From assembly GCA_963755635.1 (NCBI GenBank), contig CAVWKS010000008.1:124001-188000 (forward strand): a stretch of 64,000 nt of DNA, in the 5' to 3' direction. The first letter of the stretch is position 1; every line of letters begins with the position of its first letter. The notes under the pieces are model-generated. The model did not search any database. It was not told the origin of the DNA and saw nothing but the letters and a program-made list of their open reading frames with translations. Both the position numbers and the translations under genes were made by a program. This document shows positions 16,471-24,152 of the stretch, piece after piece. This DNA comes from AC-32 sp963755635 (lineage in GTDB: Bacteria > Actinomycetota > Thermoleophilia > Gaiellales > Gaiellaceae).

Positions 16471-16932
16471 TCAGGGTAGCTGGAAGCCCTGGGCGACGAC
16501 GATGCGACCGCGCTCGAGGTCGACCTCGAGCACGCAGGCGTCCACGAGCGGCAGCGCGGCACCTGAATCGAGCTCCAGCACGTCGTTCGCGACGCCCGGC
16601 TGGACCGCCTGAACGCGCCCGAGGCGCGCACCTCCGTCCTCCTCGACCTCGAGACCCACGAGCTGGAAGGCGTAGTACTCCCCTTCCTCGGGCGTCGGCA
16701 GCTCCGAGCGCGGCACCGCCAGCTCCGCCCCGCGCGTCACCTCGCGGTCGAGGCGAATCACCGGCCGCCCGCGGGAGCGCTTCGACTCGACGATCTTCGC
16801 CGGCTCGCCGTCGACGCGCAGCAGCGCTCCCTTGGCGAAGCGCTCGGGGTCCTCGCTCGCCCCCTCGACGAAGAAGGCACCGTTGAGGCCGTGCGGCTTG
16901 CCGACGCGCCCGACCGGGACGAGCTCAGGCAA
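16471..16932 (-). CDS. rimM: 16S rRNA processing protein RimM
   Basis: A 153-residue RimM, which helps 30S maturation through the 16S head region and S19. The N-terminal half begins LVPVGRVGKPHGLNGAF, the family's opening; the C-terminal PRC-barrel half has EYYAFQLVGLEV, ANDVLEL and LPLVDACVLEVDLERGRIVV. TTG 16932 is the likely start and overlaps the end of the phosphoesterase gene by eight bases. It sits directly before trmD, the usual arrangement. Confidence 0.92.
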   Translation of the reverse strand: MPELVPVGRVGKPHGLNGAFFVEGASEDPERFAKGALLRVDGEPAKIVESKRSRGRPVIRLDREVTRGAELAVPRSELPTPEEGEYYAFQLVGLEVEEDGGARLGRVQAVQPGVANDVLELDSGAALPLVDACVLEVDLERGRIVVAQGFQLP

Positions 16933-17635
16933 GCGACTCGAAACGCTCCGCCGCCTCGCGCCGCGACGGGGCCGTGCGGAAGTTGTCGGCGAACCGCGCG
17001 GCGTCCTCGCCACCCACGGCCTCGAAAGCGGCGATCGCCGCTTCCGCGTCGAACGGCGTCCGGCGCAGCTCCACGTCCGGCCCGAGCAGCGCCCAGAACG
17101 CCTTGATCTCGTCCTCGTACGGGAGACCGACCGAGCCGGCGTTCACCCACCGGATTCCGTCGACCCTACGGTCCTGCTGCATGTGTGTGTGCCCGCAGAC
17201 GACGACATCGGCGTCGACGCCTTCGAGGATCGTGCCCAGTCGCTTGTCGGTCGTCAGCGGCGTGACGATCTCCTCGTCGTTCCGCGGAGTGGCGTGGCAG
17301 AAGAGCACGTGTCCGAGGCCGTCGACGTCGAGTCGCTGCGTCAGCGGCAGCGCGCCGAGGAAACCGAGATCCTCGGCGCCGAGCGCGTCGGCCACCCAGC
17401 GGTGCAGGTCGTCACTCTCTTGGTCTCCCGCGATGAGGCGATCGGTGTTCCCGCGGATCCACAGCGTGCGGGCCTGCAGACCGCGCAGCCGGTCGAGCAC
17501 CTCTCGCGGTTGCGGCCCGTGGATGCAATCGCCGCCGAGCACGATCGCATCGACATCCTCGCTCTCGACCTCGGCGAGCACCGCTTCGAGCGCCGGCAGG
17601 TTCGCGTGGACGTCGTAGAGCGCGGCGACGCGCAA
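16925..17635 (-). CDS. Metallophosphoesterase, YfcE/calcineurin-like
   Basis: A 236-residue protein with the metal-binding motif set of calcineurin-like phosphoesterases: ALYDVHANLPALEAV, IVLGGDCIHGPQ, IRGNTDR, FCHATPRNDEE, and the C-terminal CGHTHMQ and NAGSVGLP. TTG 17635 is taken as start because homologues begin exactly there and it lies four bases after the khpA stop; GTG 17629 is an alternative. Substrates of this class range from cyclic nucleotides to phosphodiesters. It is an extra gene between khpA and rimM, which are usually adjacent. Confidence 0.88.
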   Translation of the reverse strand: MRVAALYDVHANLPALEAVLAEVESEDVDAIVLGGDCIHGPQPREVLDRLRGLQARTLWIRGNTDRLIAGDQESDDLHRWVADALGAEDLGFLGALPLTQRLDVDGLGHVLFCHATPRNDEEIVTPLTTDKRLGTILEGVDADVVVCGHTHMQQDRRVDGIRWVNAGSVGLPYEDEIKAFWALLGPDVELRRTPFDAEAAIAAFEAVGGEDAARFADNFRTAPSRREAAERFESLA

Positions 17636-17639
17636 CGAG

Positions 17640-17873
17640 CTACTCGACGATCTCGAGGAACACGCGCTGGTCGCGGCGTGCGGCGCCGGCACGGACGACC
17701 GAGCGCAGCGCGCGGGCGATCCGGCCCTGGCGGCCGATCACCTTGCCGACGTCGTCTGGCGCCACGTGCAGCTCGATCACGACGTCGCCGTCGCGCTCGA
17801 CCTCCTCGGCGCGAACGGCATCGGGCTCGTCGACCAGCCGGCGCGCCAGGTATTCGACGAGCTCGACGCTCAT
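17640..17873 (-). CDS. khpA: KH-domain RNA-binding protein KhpA
   Basis: A 77-residue single KH domain with the RNA-contacting GxxG loop in VGKVIGRQGRIARALR, between VVIELHVAPDD and the final VFLEIVE strand. KhpA, with KhpB, binds many RNAs and affects cell elongation and division in Gram-positive bacteria. It follows rpsP, its usual neighbour, and precedes the phosphoesterase with four bases between. Confidence 0.92.
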   Translation of the reverse strand: MSVELVEYLARRLVDEPDAVRAEEVERDGDVVIELHVAPDDVGKVIGRQGRIARALRSVVRAGAARRDQRVFLEIVE

Positions 17874-17937
17874 TCCCGCTCACGGCGCCGGCAGAGCCGC
17901 CGCCTCCGCTCTTTGATGAGCTCCGTCGAGCCTACGC

Positions 17938-18177
17938 TCATATTCCCTTCGCCTTCAGGAGCTTCGCGACGGTGCCCGAGGGCGTCGCGCCCTTCGAGAG
18001 CCAGTCCTTGATCCGCTCTTCCTTGAGCTCGATCGTGGACGGATCGGTCTGCGGGTTGTAGCGGCCCACGATCTCCAGGAACTTGCCGTCGCGCGGCGAG
18101 CGCGAGTCCGCGGCGACGATCCGGTAGACCGGGTTCTTCTTCGACCCGACTCGGGTCAGCCTCAATTTCACAGCCAA
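17938..18177 (-). CDS. rpsP: 30S ribosomal protein S16
   Basis: A 79-residue S16, needed for 30S assembly. It opens MAVKLRLTRVGSKKNPVYRIVAADSRSPRDG and has the LEIVGRYNP motif, both diagnostic, and ends within the usual size range. It starts three bases after the ffh stop, so it is probably expressed from the same transcript and followed by khpA, the phosphoesterase, rimM and trmD. Confidence 0.97.
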   Translation of the reverse strand: MAVKLRLTRVGSKKNPVYRIVAADSRSPRDGKFLEIVGRYNPQTDPSTIELKEERIKDWLSKGATPSGTVAKLLKAKGI

Positions 18178-18180
18178 CGA

Positions 18181-19569
18181 TTACCTCCGTGTCTTCTTCT
18201 TGCGCTTTGACTTTCGCTTCTTGGTCGCGGACGAACGCGACGGCCCATTCTGCCCTGCGGGCTGGCCCGGCAGCGCCGGCATCTTGCCCTTGCCGAGCTG
18301 TTTCATCATCTTCGCCATCTGCTTGCGGGCCTCCAGCAGCTGGTTCACCTGCTGGACGGTCGTGCCGCTGCCCTTCGCGATCCGCTGCCGCCGCGAGCCG
18401 TCGATCACGTGCGGGAAGCGGCGCTCCTGCGGCGTCATCGAGAGCACGACCGCCTCGACGCGGGCCAGCTGGCGCTCGTCGACGTCCTCGAGGCCGTCGA
18501 GGTTGCCGACGCCGGGGATCAGCTTGAGCACGCCCTGCAGCGGGCCCATCCGCCGGAGCATCTTGTAGCTGCGCAGGAAGTCGTCGAAGGTGAACTCGCC
18601 CTTCATCATCCGCTGCTCGAGCTCCTTGGCCTCGTCCTCCTCGACCGCGGCCTCGGCCTTCTCGACGAGCGTGAGCACGTCACCCATGCCGAGGATCCGC
18701 GAGGCCATCCGGTCGGGATGGAAGTACTCGAGCTGGTCGAGCCGCTCGCCGACCGAGACGAGCTTGACCGGCTTGCCGGTGACCGCCTTGACCGAGAGCG
18801 CGGCGCCGCCGCGCGCATCGCCGTCGAGCTTGGTGAGGACGATCCCGTCGAACGCGACCCGCTCGGCGAACGCCTCCGCGACGCGCACCGCGTCCTGGCC
18901 GGTCATCGAGTCGAGCACGAGCAGGACGTTCGTCGGTCTCGTCGCGTCGCGCACGCCGGCGAGCTCGTCCATCAGCGCCTCGTCGACGTGCAGGCGGCCG
19001 GCGGTGTCGAGGATGACGGCGTCGAGGCCTTGTTCACGCGCGAGCTCGAGGCCCTGCGTCGCCGCCGCGATCGGGTCCGCGCGTTCCTCGCTGAAGACGG
19101 GAACGTCGATCTCGCGGCCGAGCTGCTCGAGCTGGTCGATCGCCGCGGGGCGCTGGAGGTCGGCGGCGACGAGACCCGCCGAGCGTCCTTCCTTGCGCAG
19201 GAGGAGCGCGAGCTTGGCCGCGGCGGTCGTCTTGCCGGAGCCCTGCAGGCCCGCCAGCAGGATCACCGTCGGCGGCCGCGACGCGAAGGCGAGCTTCGAG
19301 TCGCCGGTTCCCATCAGCGCCGTCAGCTCGTCGTGGACGATCTTCACGACCTGCTGGCCAGGCGTGACGCTCTTCAGCACCTCCTGGCCGACCGCCCGCT
19401 CGCGGACGCGGGCAGTGAAGTCCTTGACAACCTCGAAGTTGACGTCGGCCTCGAGCAGCGCGAGCCGGACCTCGCGCATCGCGCGCGAGATCGCCTCCTC
19501 GTCGAGCTTTCCGCGCTTGCGCAGGTCGCCGAGCGCGCCCTGGAGCCGGTTCGAAAGCGTGTCGAACAC
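18181..19569 (-). CDS. ffh: Signal recognition particle protein Ffh
   Basis: A 462-residue SRP54 GTPase that binds 4.5S RNA and signal peptides of nascent membrane proteins. The N domain (FDTLSNRLQGALGDL) is followed by the G domain with GLQGSGKTTAAAKLA, DTAGRLHVDEALM and TKLDGDARGGAALS. The C-terminal M domain is Met-rich (RMMKGEFTFDDF, MAKMMKQLGKGKM) and ends in a Lys/Arg run. GTG 19569 matches the family start; the longer ATG extension is not conserved. It is separated from ftsY by an ABC importer operon. Confidence 0.96.
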   Translation of the reverse strand: MFDTLSNRLQGALGDLRKRGKLDEEAISRAMREVRLALLEADVNFEVVKDFTARVRERAVGQEVLKSVTPGQQVVKIVHDELTALMGTGDSKLAFASRPPTVILLAGLQGSGKTTAAAKLALLLRKEGRSAGLVAADLQRPAAIDQLEQLGREIDVPVFSEERADPIAAATQGLELAREQGLDAVILDTAGRLHVDEALMDELAGVRDATRPTNVLLVLDSMTGQDAVRVAEAFAERVAFDGIVLTKLDGDARGGAALSVKAVTGKPVKLVSVGERLDQLEYFHPDRMASRILGMGDVLTLVEKAEAAVEEDEAKELEQRMMKGEFTFDDFLRSYKMLRRMGPLQGVLKLIPGVGNLDGLEDVDERQLARVEAVVLSMTPQERRFPHVIDGSRRQRIAKGSGTTVQQVNQLLEARKQMAKMMKQLGKGKMPALPGQPAGQNGPSRSSATKKRKSKRKKKTRR

Positions 19570-19591
19570 GCGTCCAGGGTACTGGCTCGGT

Positions 19592-19756
19592 GTGAAAGAT
19601 CGCCTCGAGCGCTTCGTCAAGCTCTGGATCGACCTATTCGACAAGCAGGCGCTGCTCGATCATGCGAGCGCCGTCGCGTTCTAGGTGGTGAAGGAGGGCG
19701 AGCGCATCAGCGAGTACCGCACGACCGTGAACATCGCGTTCGCCGTCGAGCGCTAG
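19592..19756 (+). pseudogene. Gene debris: YihY-like N-terminus and a dodecin-like C-terminal fragment
   Basis: The 400-bp gap between ffh and the ABC permease carries a short open stretch from GTG 19592 reading DRLERFVKLWIDLFDKQ then LLDHASAVAF, which resembles the start of YihY/BrkB membrane proteins. It stops at TAG 19684. The same frame continues with GERISEYRTTVNIAFAVER, which resembles the end of dodecin-like flavin-binding proteins. Neither part is a full domain. I read this as remnants of two genes, with low certainty; it could also be chance in a high-GC frame. Confidence 0.3.
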
Positions 19757-19890
19757 CGGATCGCCAGGCGCTGCCGGGCGTTGTCGGCCATGGAGGGCGG
19801 CGTCGAGTCGCCGACCCCCGAACCGCAGCGGACGAGGACCCAGGCCAGGGCGAGCAACCATGGAGCCGCGAGTAGAAGAACCGTGATCAC
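19753..19890 (-). CDS. Possible small membrane protein, 45 residues
   Basis: From GTG 19890 a 45-codon frame encodes a hydrophobic stretch (ITVLLLAAPWLLALAWVLV), then RCGSGVGDSTPPS and a charged end (ADNARQRLAIR). One membrane helix followed by a polar tail is plausible for a small membrane or lipoprotein-like peptide, with the Cys at position 22. No ribosome site is obvious. The downstream importer and the surrounding debris give no functional clue. This call is weak. Confidence 0.25.
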   Translation of the reverse strand: MITVLLLAAPWLLALAWVLVRCGSGVGDSTPPSMADNARQRLAIR

Positions 19891-19969
19891 ACGGTCCAGT
19901 ATGCGGATCGTGTGGGTGGCGCTGCGGTGACGGTCCGGTTAAGAGAGCGACGCGAGTACCGGCGGGCGC

Positions 19970-21202
19970 TCAGCGGCCGGCCGCGACCTGGCGCCGGCGC
20001 GCGACCGTGTCGAGCGTCACGGCGGCGAGCAGGATGACCCCGGTGGTGACGTACTTGACCCAGTCGGCCGACCCGACCAGGTCGGTGCCGTTGCTGATCA
20101 TCCCGATGATCAGGCCGCCGAACAGCGCCCCGCTGACCCGCCCGCGGCCTCCGAAGAGGCTGACGCCGCCGATCACGGCCGCGGAGATGGCGTCCAGCAG
20201 CAGCGTGCCGCCGCCGAAGGTCAGGTCGACCGAGTTGAGACGCGAGGCGAGGATCACGCCGCCGAGGCCGGCACAGGCGCCCGAGATGACGAAGCAGAGG
20301 ATGCGGATGAGTGCGACGTTGATGCCGGCCCGGCGGGCGGCTTCGGCGTTGCCGCCGACGGCGTAGACGTGCCGGCCGAAGGTCGTGCGGCCGGCCAGGT
20401 AGGAGAAGAGCGCGACGACGAAGAGGACGATCAGCCCGACGAGGGGCACGCCGCGCGAGTGGTTGCACACGGCGACCGCGGCGAACATCAGGCCGCCGTA
20501 GCAGACGACGCGGGCGACGCTCAGGAGCACATTCCCCGTCGGCAGTCCGGCCCGCCGCCGGCTGACGTACGTTCCGAGCGACCCGAGCGCCAGCAGCGCT
20601 GTGAAGATGATCGCGACGATCCAGCCGGTGTTCTTGCTCAGGATGTAGTTCGAGACGTCGAGGATCTGGTGATCCTGGATCCCGATCACGCCCTGCGTGC
20701 CGAGCAGGTAGATGATCATGCCCTGGCTGATCAACAGCGTGGCGAGCGTGACCACGAACGACGGCACGCCGATGAAGGCGATGATCGAGCCCTGCGCTGC
20801 GCCGATCGCGGCGCCGACGAGAACGGCGAGCCCGATCGCGACCAGGCCCGGGTAGTCGTGGCTCGAGCCGGAGACCTGGAACTCCGCCACCGCCACGCTC
20901 GCAAGGCCGCTCACGTAACCGACGGAGAGGTCGATCTCGCCGATCAGCAGGACGAAGACGATGCCGACCGCGATCACCGTCACGCCCGCCATCTGGCCGA
21001 TCAGGTTCGAGAAGTTGACGGCGGTGAAGAAGATGTTCGTCTTCGCCGTGAAGAAGATCGTGATCGCGACGATCCCGACGATCACCGGCACGCTGCCGAC
21101 GTCCCCGCCCTTGAAGGCCTCCCAGCGGGCGCGTGCGATCTCGCCGATGCCCGCTTGGGCGGTGGCGGTCGCGGAAACCTCGGGCGGAGCCGCAGTGCTC
21201 AC
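19970..21202 (-). CDS. Sugar-type ABC importer permease (XylH/RbsC family)
   Basis: A 410-residue permease with about eleven hydrophobic helices. Family segments are visible: LLIGEIDLSVGYVSGLASV near residue 90, FIGVPSFVVTLATLLISQG, the loop TTFGRHVYAVGGNAEAARRAGINV, and ISAAVIGGVSLFGGRGRV near the end. These match BPD_transp_2 permeases for monosaccharides. Length is close to XylH, longer than RbsC. GTG 21202 overlaps the ATPase stop (GTGA). It forms an importer with the ATPase and binding protein upstream on the minus strand. Confidence 0.93.
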   Translation of the reverse strand: MSTAAPPEVSATATAQAGIGEIARARWEAFKGGDVGSVPVIVGIVAITIFFTAKTNIFFTAVNFSNLIGQMAGVTVIAVGIVFVLLIGEIDLSVGYVSGLASVAVAEFQVSGSSHDYPGLVAIGLAVLVGAAIGAAQGSIIAFIGVPSFVVTLATLLISQGMIIYLLGTQGVIGIQDHQILDVSNYILSKNTGWIVAIIFTALLALGSLGTYVSRRRAGLPTGNVLLSVARVVCYGGLMFAAVAVCNHSRGVPLVGLIVLFVVALFSYLAGRTTFGRHVYAVGGNAEAARRAGINVALIRILCFVISGACAGLGGVILASRLNSVDLTFGGGTLLLDAISAAVIGGVSLFGGRGRVSGALFGGLIIGMISNGTDLVGSADWVKYVTTGVILLAAVTLDTVARRRQVAAGR

Positions 21203-21966
21203 GAGCGCGACTCGGCCTCCGGCACGCCGGCGGTGATCACCTGCACGATCTCCTGCTGGCTGGTGGCCGATCTCTCGTAGACGCCGACGTTGCGGCCGAG
21301 GCGCAGCACGGTGATCCGGTCGGCGACCTCGAAGACGTCGTTCAGGTTGTGCGAGACGAGCACGACCGCGAGGCCCTGCTCACCGAGCCGCTTGACGAGC
21401 TCGAGCACCTGGTGGGTCTGCGCGACACCAAGCGCGGCAGTCGGCTCGTCGAGGAAGACGACGCGGTTGTTCCACATCACGGCGCGCGCGACCGCGACCG
21501 ACTGGCGCTGCCCGCCCGAGAGGGTCGCGACCGGCTGGCGCACCGAGCGGATCGTCGTCACAGAGAGCGAGGCCAGCGTCTCGGTCGTGCGCTGCTCCAT
21601 CGGCGCTTCGCGCAGGCGGAAAGCCCGATCGTGCTCCTCGCGTCCGAGGTACATGTTCTGGACGACGTCGAGGTTGTCGCAAAGCGCCAGGTCCTGGTAG
21701 ACGACCTCGATCCCGAGCTTGGCCGCGTCTTTGGGCCCGCTGATCGAGACCGGCTTACCGTCGAACAGGATCTGGCCGGAGTCGATCGAGTAGATCCCGG
21801 CGATGCACTTGATGAGGGTCGACTTGCCCGCGCCGTTGTCGCCGACGAGCGCCATCACCTCGCCGTCGTGGACCTCGAAGTCGACACCGCGCAGCGCCTC
21901 GACCGAGCCGAAGCTCTTGGAAATCCCTCGCAGCTCGAGCGTCGCCGTCGCGGCCGTCGTCGCCAT
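21199..21966 (-). CDS. Sugar ABC importer ATPase, single-domain
   Basis: A 255-residue single nucleotide-binding protein, unlike the double-length XylG and RbsA, so it resembles FrcA-type ATPases. It shows Walker A GDNGAGKST, signature LSGGQRQSVAVARA, Walker B VVFLDEPTAALG and H-loop SHNLNDVFEVAD. ATG 21966 is preferred over GTG 21984 because the latter lies inside the strong intercistronic hairpin. It is preceded by the binding-protein gene and overlaps the permease start. Confidence 0.92.
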   Translation of the reverse strand: MATTAATATLELRGISKSFGSVEALRGVDFEVHDGEVMALVGDNGAGKSTLIKCIAGIYSIDSGQILFDGKPVSISGPKDAAKLGIEVVYQDLALCDNLDVVQNMYLGREEHDRAFRLREAPMEQRTTETLASLSVTTIRSVRQPVATLSGGQRQSVAVARAVMWNNRVVFLDEPTAALGVAQTHQVLELVKRLGEQGLAVVLVSHNLNDVFEVADRITVLRLGRNVGVYERSATSQQEIVQVITAGVPEAESRS

Positions 21967-21981
21967 CGGCGGGGTTTGTAT

Positions 21982-22017
21982 CACGGCCGGGGCGCCAGAC
22001 GAGGCGCCCCGGCCGTG
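21982..22017 (-). terminator. Strong 15-bp hairpin between binding protein and ATPase genes
   Basis: A perfect 15-bp inverted repeat (CACGGCCGGGGCGCC and its complement) with a six-base loop lies nine bases after the binding-protein stop. It has no T-run, so it is more likely an mRNA-stabilising or partial-termination structure than a full terminator. Such hairpins often raise the amount of binding protein relative to the membrane parts. Confidence 0.7.
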
Positions 22018-22026
22018 GAGAGACGG

Positions 22027-23133
22027 TTAGCTGCAGTACTTGGCGTACTGCCCGCTGCAGACGTCGCTCTTCTTCAGGAAGCCGTCGTCGAAGAGCATCG
22101 TGTAGTTCTTCTTCGTGATCCACACCGGCGTCAGGAGGATCGACTTCGTGCCGGAGGTCGTGCCGTTCACGCCGGGCACAGGCTGGCCCTTGACGATCGC
22201 GATCGCGGCCTTCGCGGCCGCGTTCGCCTCGTCTTTCACGGACTTGTAGACCGTGCCGGACTGCCAGCCGGCAAGGATGAACTGGACGCCCGTGGGCGTC
22301 GCGTCCTGGCCGGTCAGCGGGATCGGCTTGAGGCCGTGGGCCTTGAGCGAGGCGATTGCCGCGCCTGCGAGCCCGTCGTTGGCAGCAATCGAGCCGTTCA
22401 CCTTGTTGCCGTTTCGCGCCAGGATCTGGTCGAAGATCTGGCGGCCCTTGATCGGATCCCAGTCGGTCCACTGGTCACCGGCCTTCGCCTTCATCAGGGT
22501 CCCGTTCGCGTAAAGCGGGTTCAGAACCGAGTCGTAGCCCTGCTTGAAGAGCTTGGCGTTGTTGTCGGTGATGCCGCCGTTCAGCTCCGAGACGACCGGA
22601 TGCTGGTTGTACGTGCCGGCGTCCTTCAGACCCTGGACGAGGCCCTGGCCCTGCAGCTTGCCGACGCGAACGTTGTCGAAGGAGACGTAGTAGGCGGCCT
22701 TGCTCCCGACCACCAGGCGGTCGTAGTCGATCACCTTCGCGCCCTGCCCGACGGCGAGGTTCGTGATCGCGTTTCCCGACGACGCGTTGATCTGGTCGAG
22801 CAGGATCACCTTCGCGCCCTTGGCGAGGCACTGCTGCGCCTGCGACTTCTGCTTCTGCGAGTCGTTGAGCGCGTTCAGGACCTGCGCCGGGACGTTCGCA
22901 TTCGCGAACGCCTCCTTGAGGTACGGCGCGTCGAACAGCGTGTAGCGCGTCGAGGACTTCGTGTCGGGCAGCAGCGCGCAGGCCTCGATCTTCCCGCCGC
23001 CGCCGCCGCTCGCGCTGGTCGTCGTGCTGCTGGAGCTCTTCTTGCTGCTACCGCCGCACCCCGCTGCAACGACCACAGCGAGTGCGCAGGCGGCGAGCGC
23101 GACCGGCAATGGTCGTCGCATCAACTTGTTCAA
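22027..23133 (-). CDS. Sugar ABC importer substrate-binding lipoprotein (XylF-like)
   Basis: A 368-residue periplasmic-binding-protein family 1 lipoprotein. A signal peptide (MRRPLPVALAACALAVVVAAG) ends at a lipobox Cys followed by GGSSKKSSSS, a Ser/Thr linker. The ligand domain resembles XylF, with a DQINASSGNAITNL-like segment and VSFDNVRVGKLQGQ, then SIAANDGLAGAAIASL and PLTGQDATPTGVQFI, typical of D-xylose-type binding proteins. The ligand is unproven. TTG 23133 is supported by AAGGAGG five bases upstream. It is the first gene of the importer operon. Confidence 0.9.
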   Translation of the reverse strand: MNKLMRRPLPVALAACALAVVVAAGCGGSSKKSSSSTTTSASGGGGGKIEACALLPDTKSSTRYTLFDAPYLKEAFANANVPAQVLNALNDSQKQKSQAQQCLAKGAKVILLDQINASSGNAITNLAVGQGAKVIDYDRLVVGSKAAYYVSFDNVRVGKLQGQGLVQGLKDAGTYNQHPVVSELNGGITDNNAKLFKQGYDSVLNPLYANGTLMKAKAGDQWTDWDPIKGRQIFDQILARNGNKVNGSIAANDGLAGAAIASLKAHGLKPIPLTGQDATPTGVQFILAGWQSGTVYKSVKDEANAAAKAAIAIVKGQPVPGVNGTTSGTKSILLTPVWITKKNYTMLFDDGFLKKSDVCSGQYAKYCS

Positions 23134-23193
23134 GGGTGCCTCCTTGGGGGTGGGAGAACCGAGTGATCAACGTTACAGACCGCCCGGCGCATT

Positions 23194-24143
23194 TCAACCT
23201 GCTACCAGCGCGCGGGCGAAGTCGTCCGGATCGAACGGGCGGAGGTCGTCCAGGCTCTCGCCGATGCCGATCAGCTTGACCGGCAGGCCGAGCTCGTGGG
23301 CGATCGCGACTGCGATGCCGCCCTTCGCCGAGCCGTCGAGCTTGGTCAGCGCGACTCCGGTCACGTCGACCGCCTCGCCGAACAGGCGCGCCTGCTGGAG
23401 GCCGTTCTGGCCGGTGGTCGCGTCGACGACGAGCAGCGTCTCGTGCGGCGCGCCCTCGAGCCGCTGGGCGATCACGCGGCGCACCTTGGTGAGCTCGTCC
23501 ATCAGGTTCGCCTGCGTGTGGAGCCTGCCCGCAGTGTCGACGACCACGACGTCGCGCTCGCGGGCCTGCGCCGCCTCGATCGCGTCGTAGGCGACCGCGG
23601 CCGGGTCTCCCCCACGCTCCGAGCCGACGAAGTCCGCGCCCGCTCTCTGCGCCCAGATCTCGAGCTGCTCCTCGGCCGCGGCGCGGAACGTGTCTGCGGC
23701 CGCGACGAGCACCGAGCGGCCGCTTTCGGAGAGGCGGGCGGCGAGCTTGCCGATCGTCGTGGTCTTGCCGGTGCCGTTGACGCCGACGACGAGGATCACG
23801 CTCGGGCTGCCGTTCAGGTGGAAGCGTCCAGGCTCGCCGAGCAGCGCTGCGATCTCCTCCTGCAGCGCGGCACCGAGGTCCGCCGCCTCGGTGCGGGCCT
23901 CCAGTCGTTGGACGAGCTCCGCCGTCGCGGGCACGCCGACATCGGCGGCGATCAGCGCCTCCTCGAGCCGTTCCCAGGCCGCTTCATCCGCAGGATCGAA
24001 GCTCTGAGCGCGAGCTGCTCCGTGAGCGCGCGGCGGCTCTTGCCGAGCGAGTCGCGCAGGCGTCCGAAGAAACCGGGGCCGTCGCCCTCTCCGCGCGAAG
24101 AGGCGTCCTCGTCCCCGAGCAGCTCAGCCCAGCTTCGCGCCAT
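23194..24143 (-). CDS. ftsY: SRP receptor GTPase FtsY (frameshifted)
   Basis: About 316 residues. The N-terminus (MARSWAELLGDEDASSRGEG, then GFFGRLRDSLGKSRRALTEQLA) is in one frame and the NG domain (SFDPADEAAWERLEEALIAADVG onward) is in another. One missing base near 24009 joins them. The G domain is complete: VGVNGTGKTTTIGKLA, DTFRAAAEEQL, DTAGRLHTQANLM, TKLDGSAKGG and the end IGESLDDLRPFDPDDFARAL. The acidic A domain is very short, as in many Actinomycetota. It follows the LanC-like gene by nine bases. Confidence 0.92.
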
Positions 24144-24152
24144 CCCGGGAGC

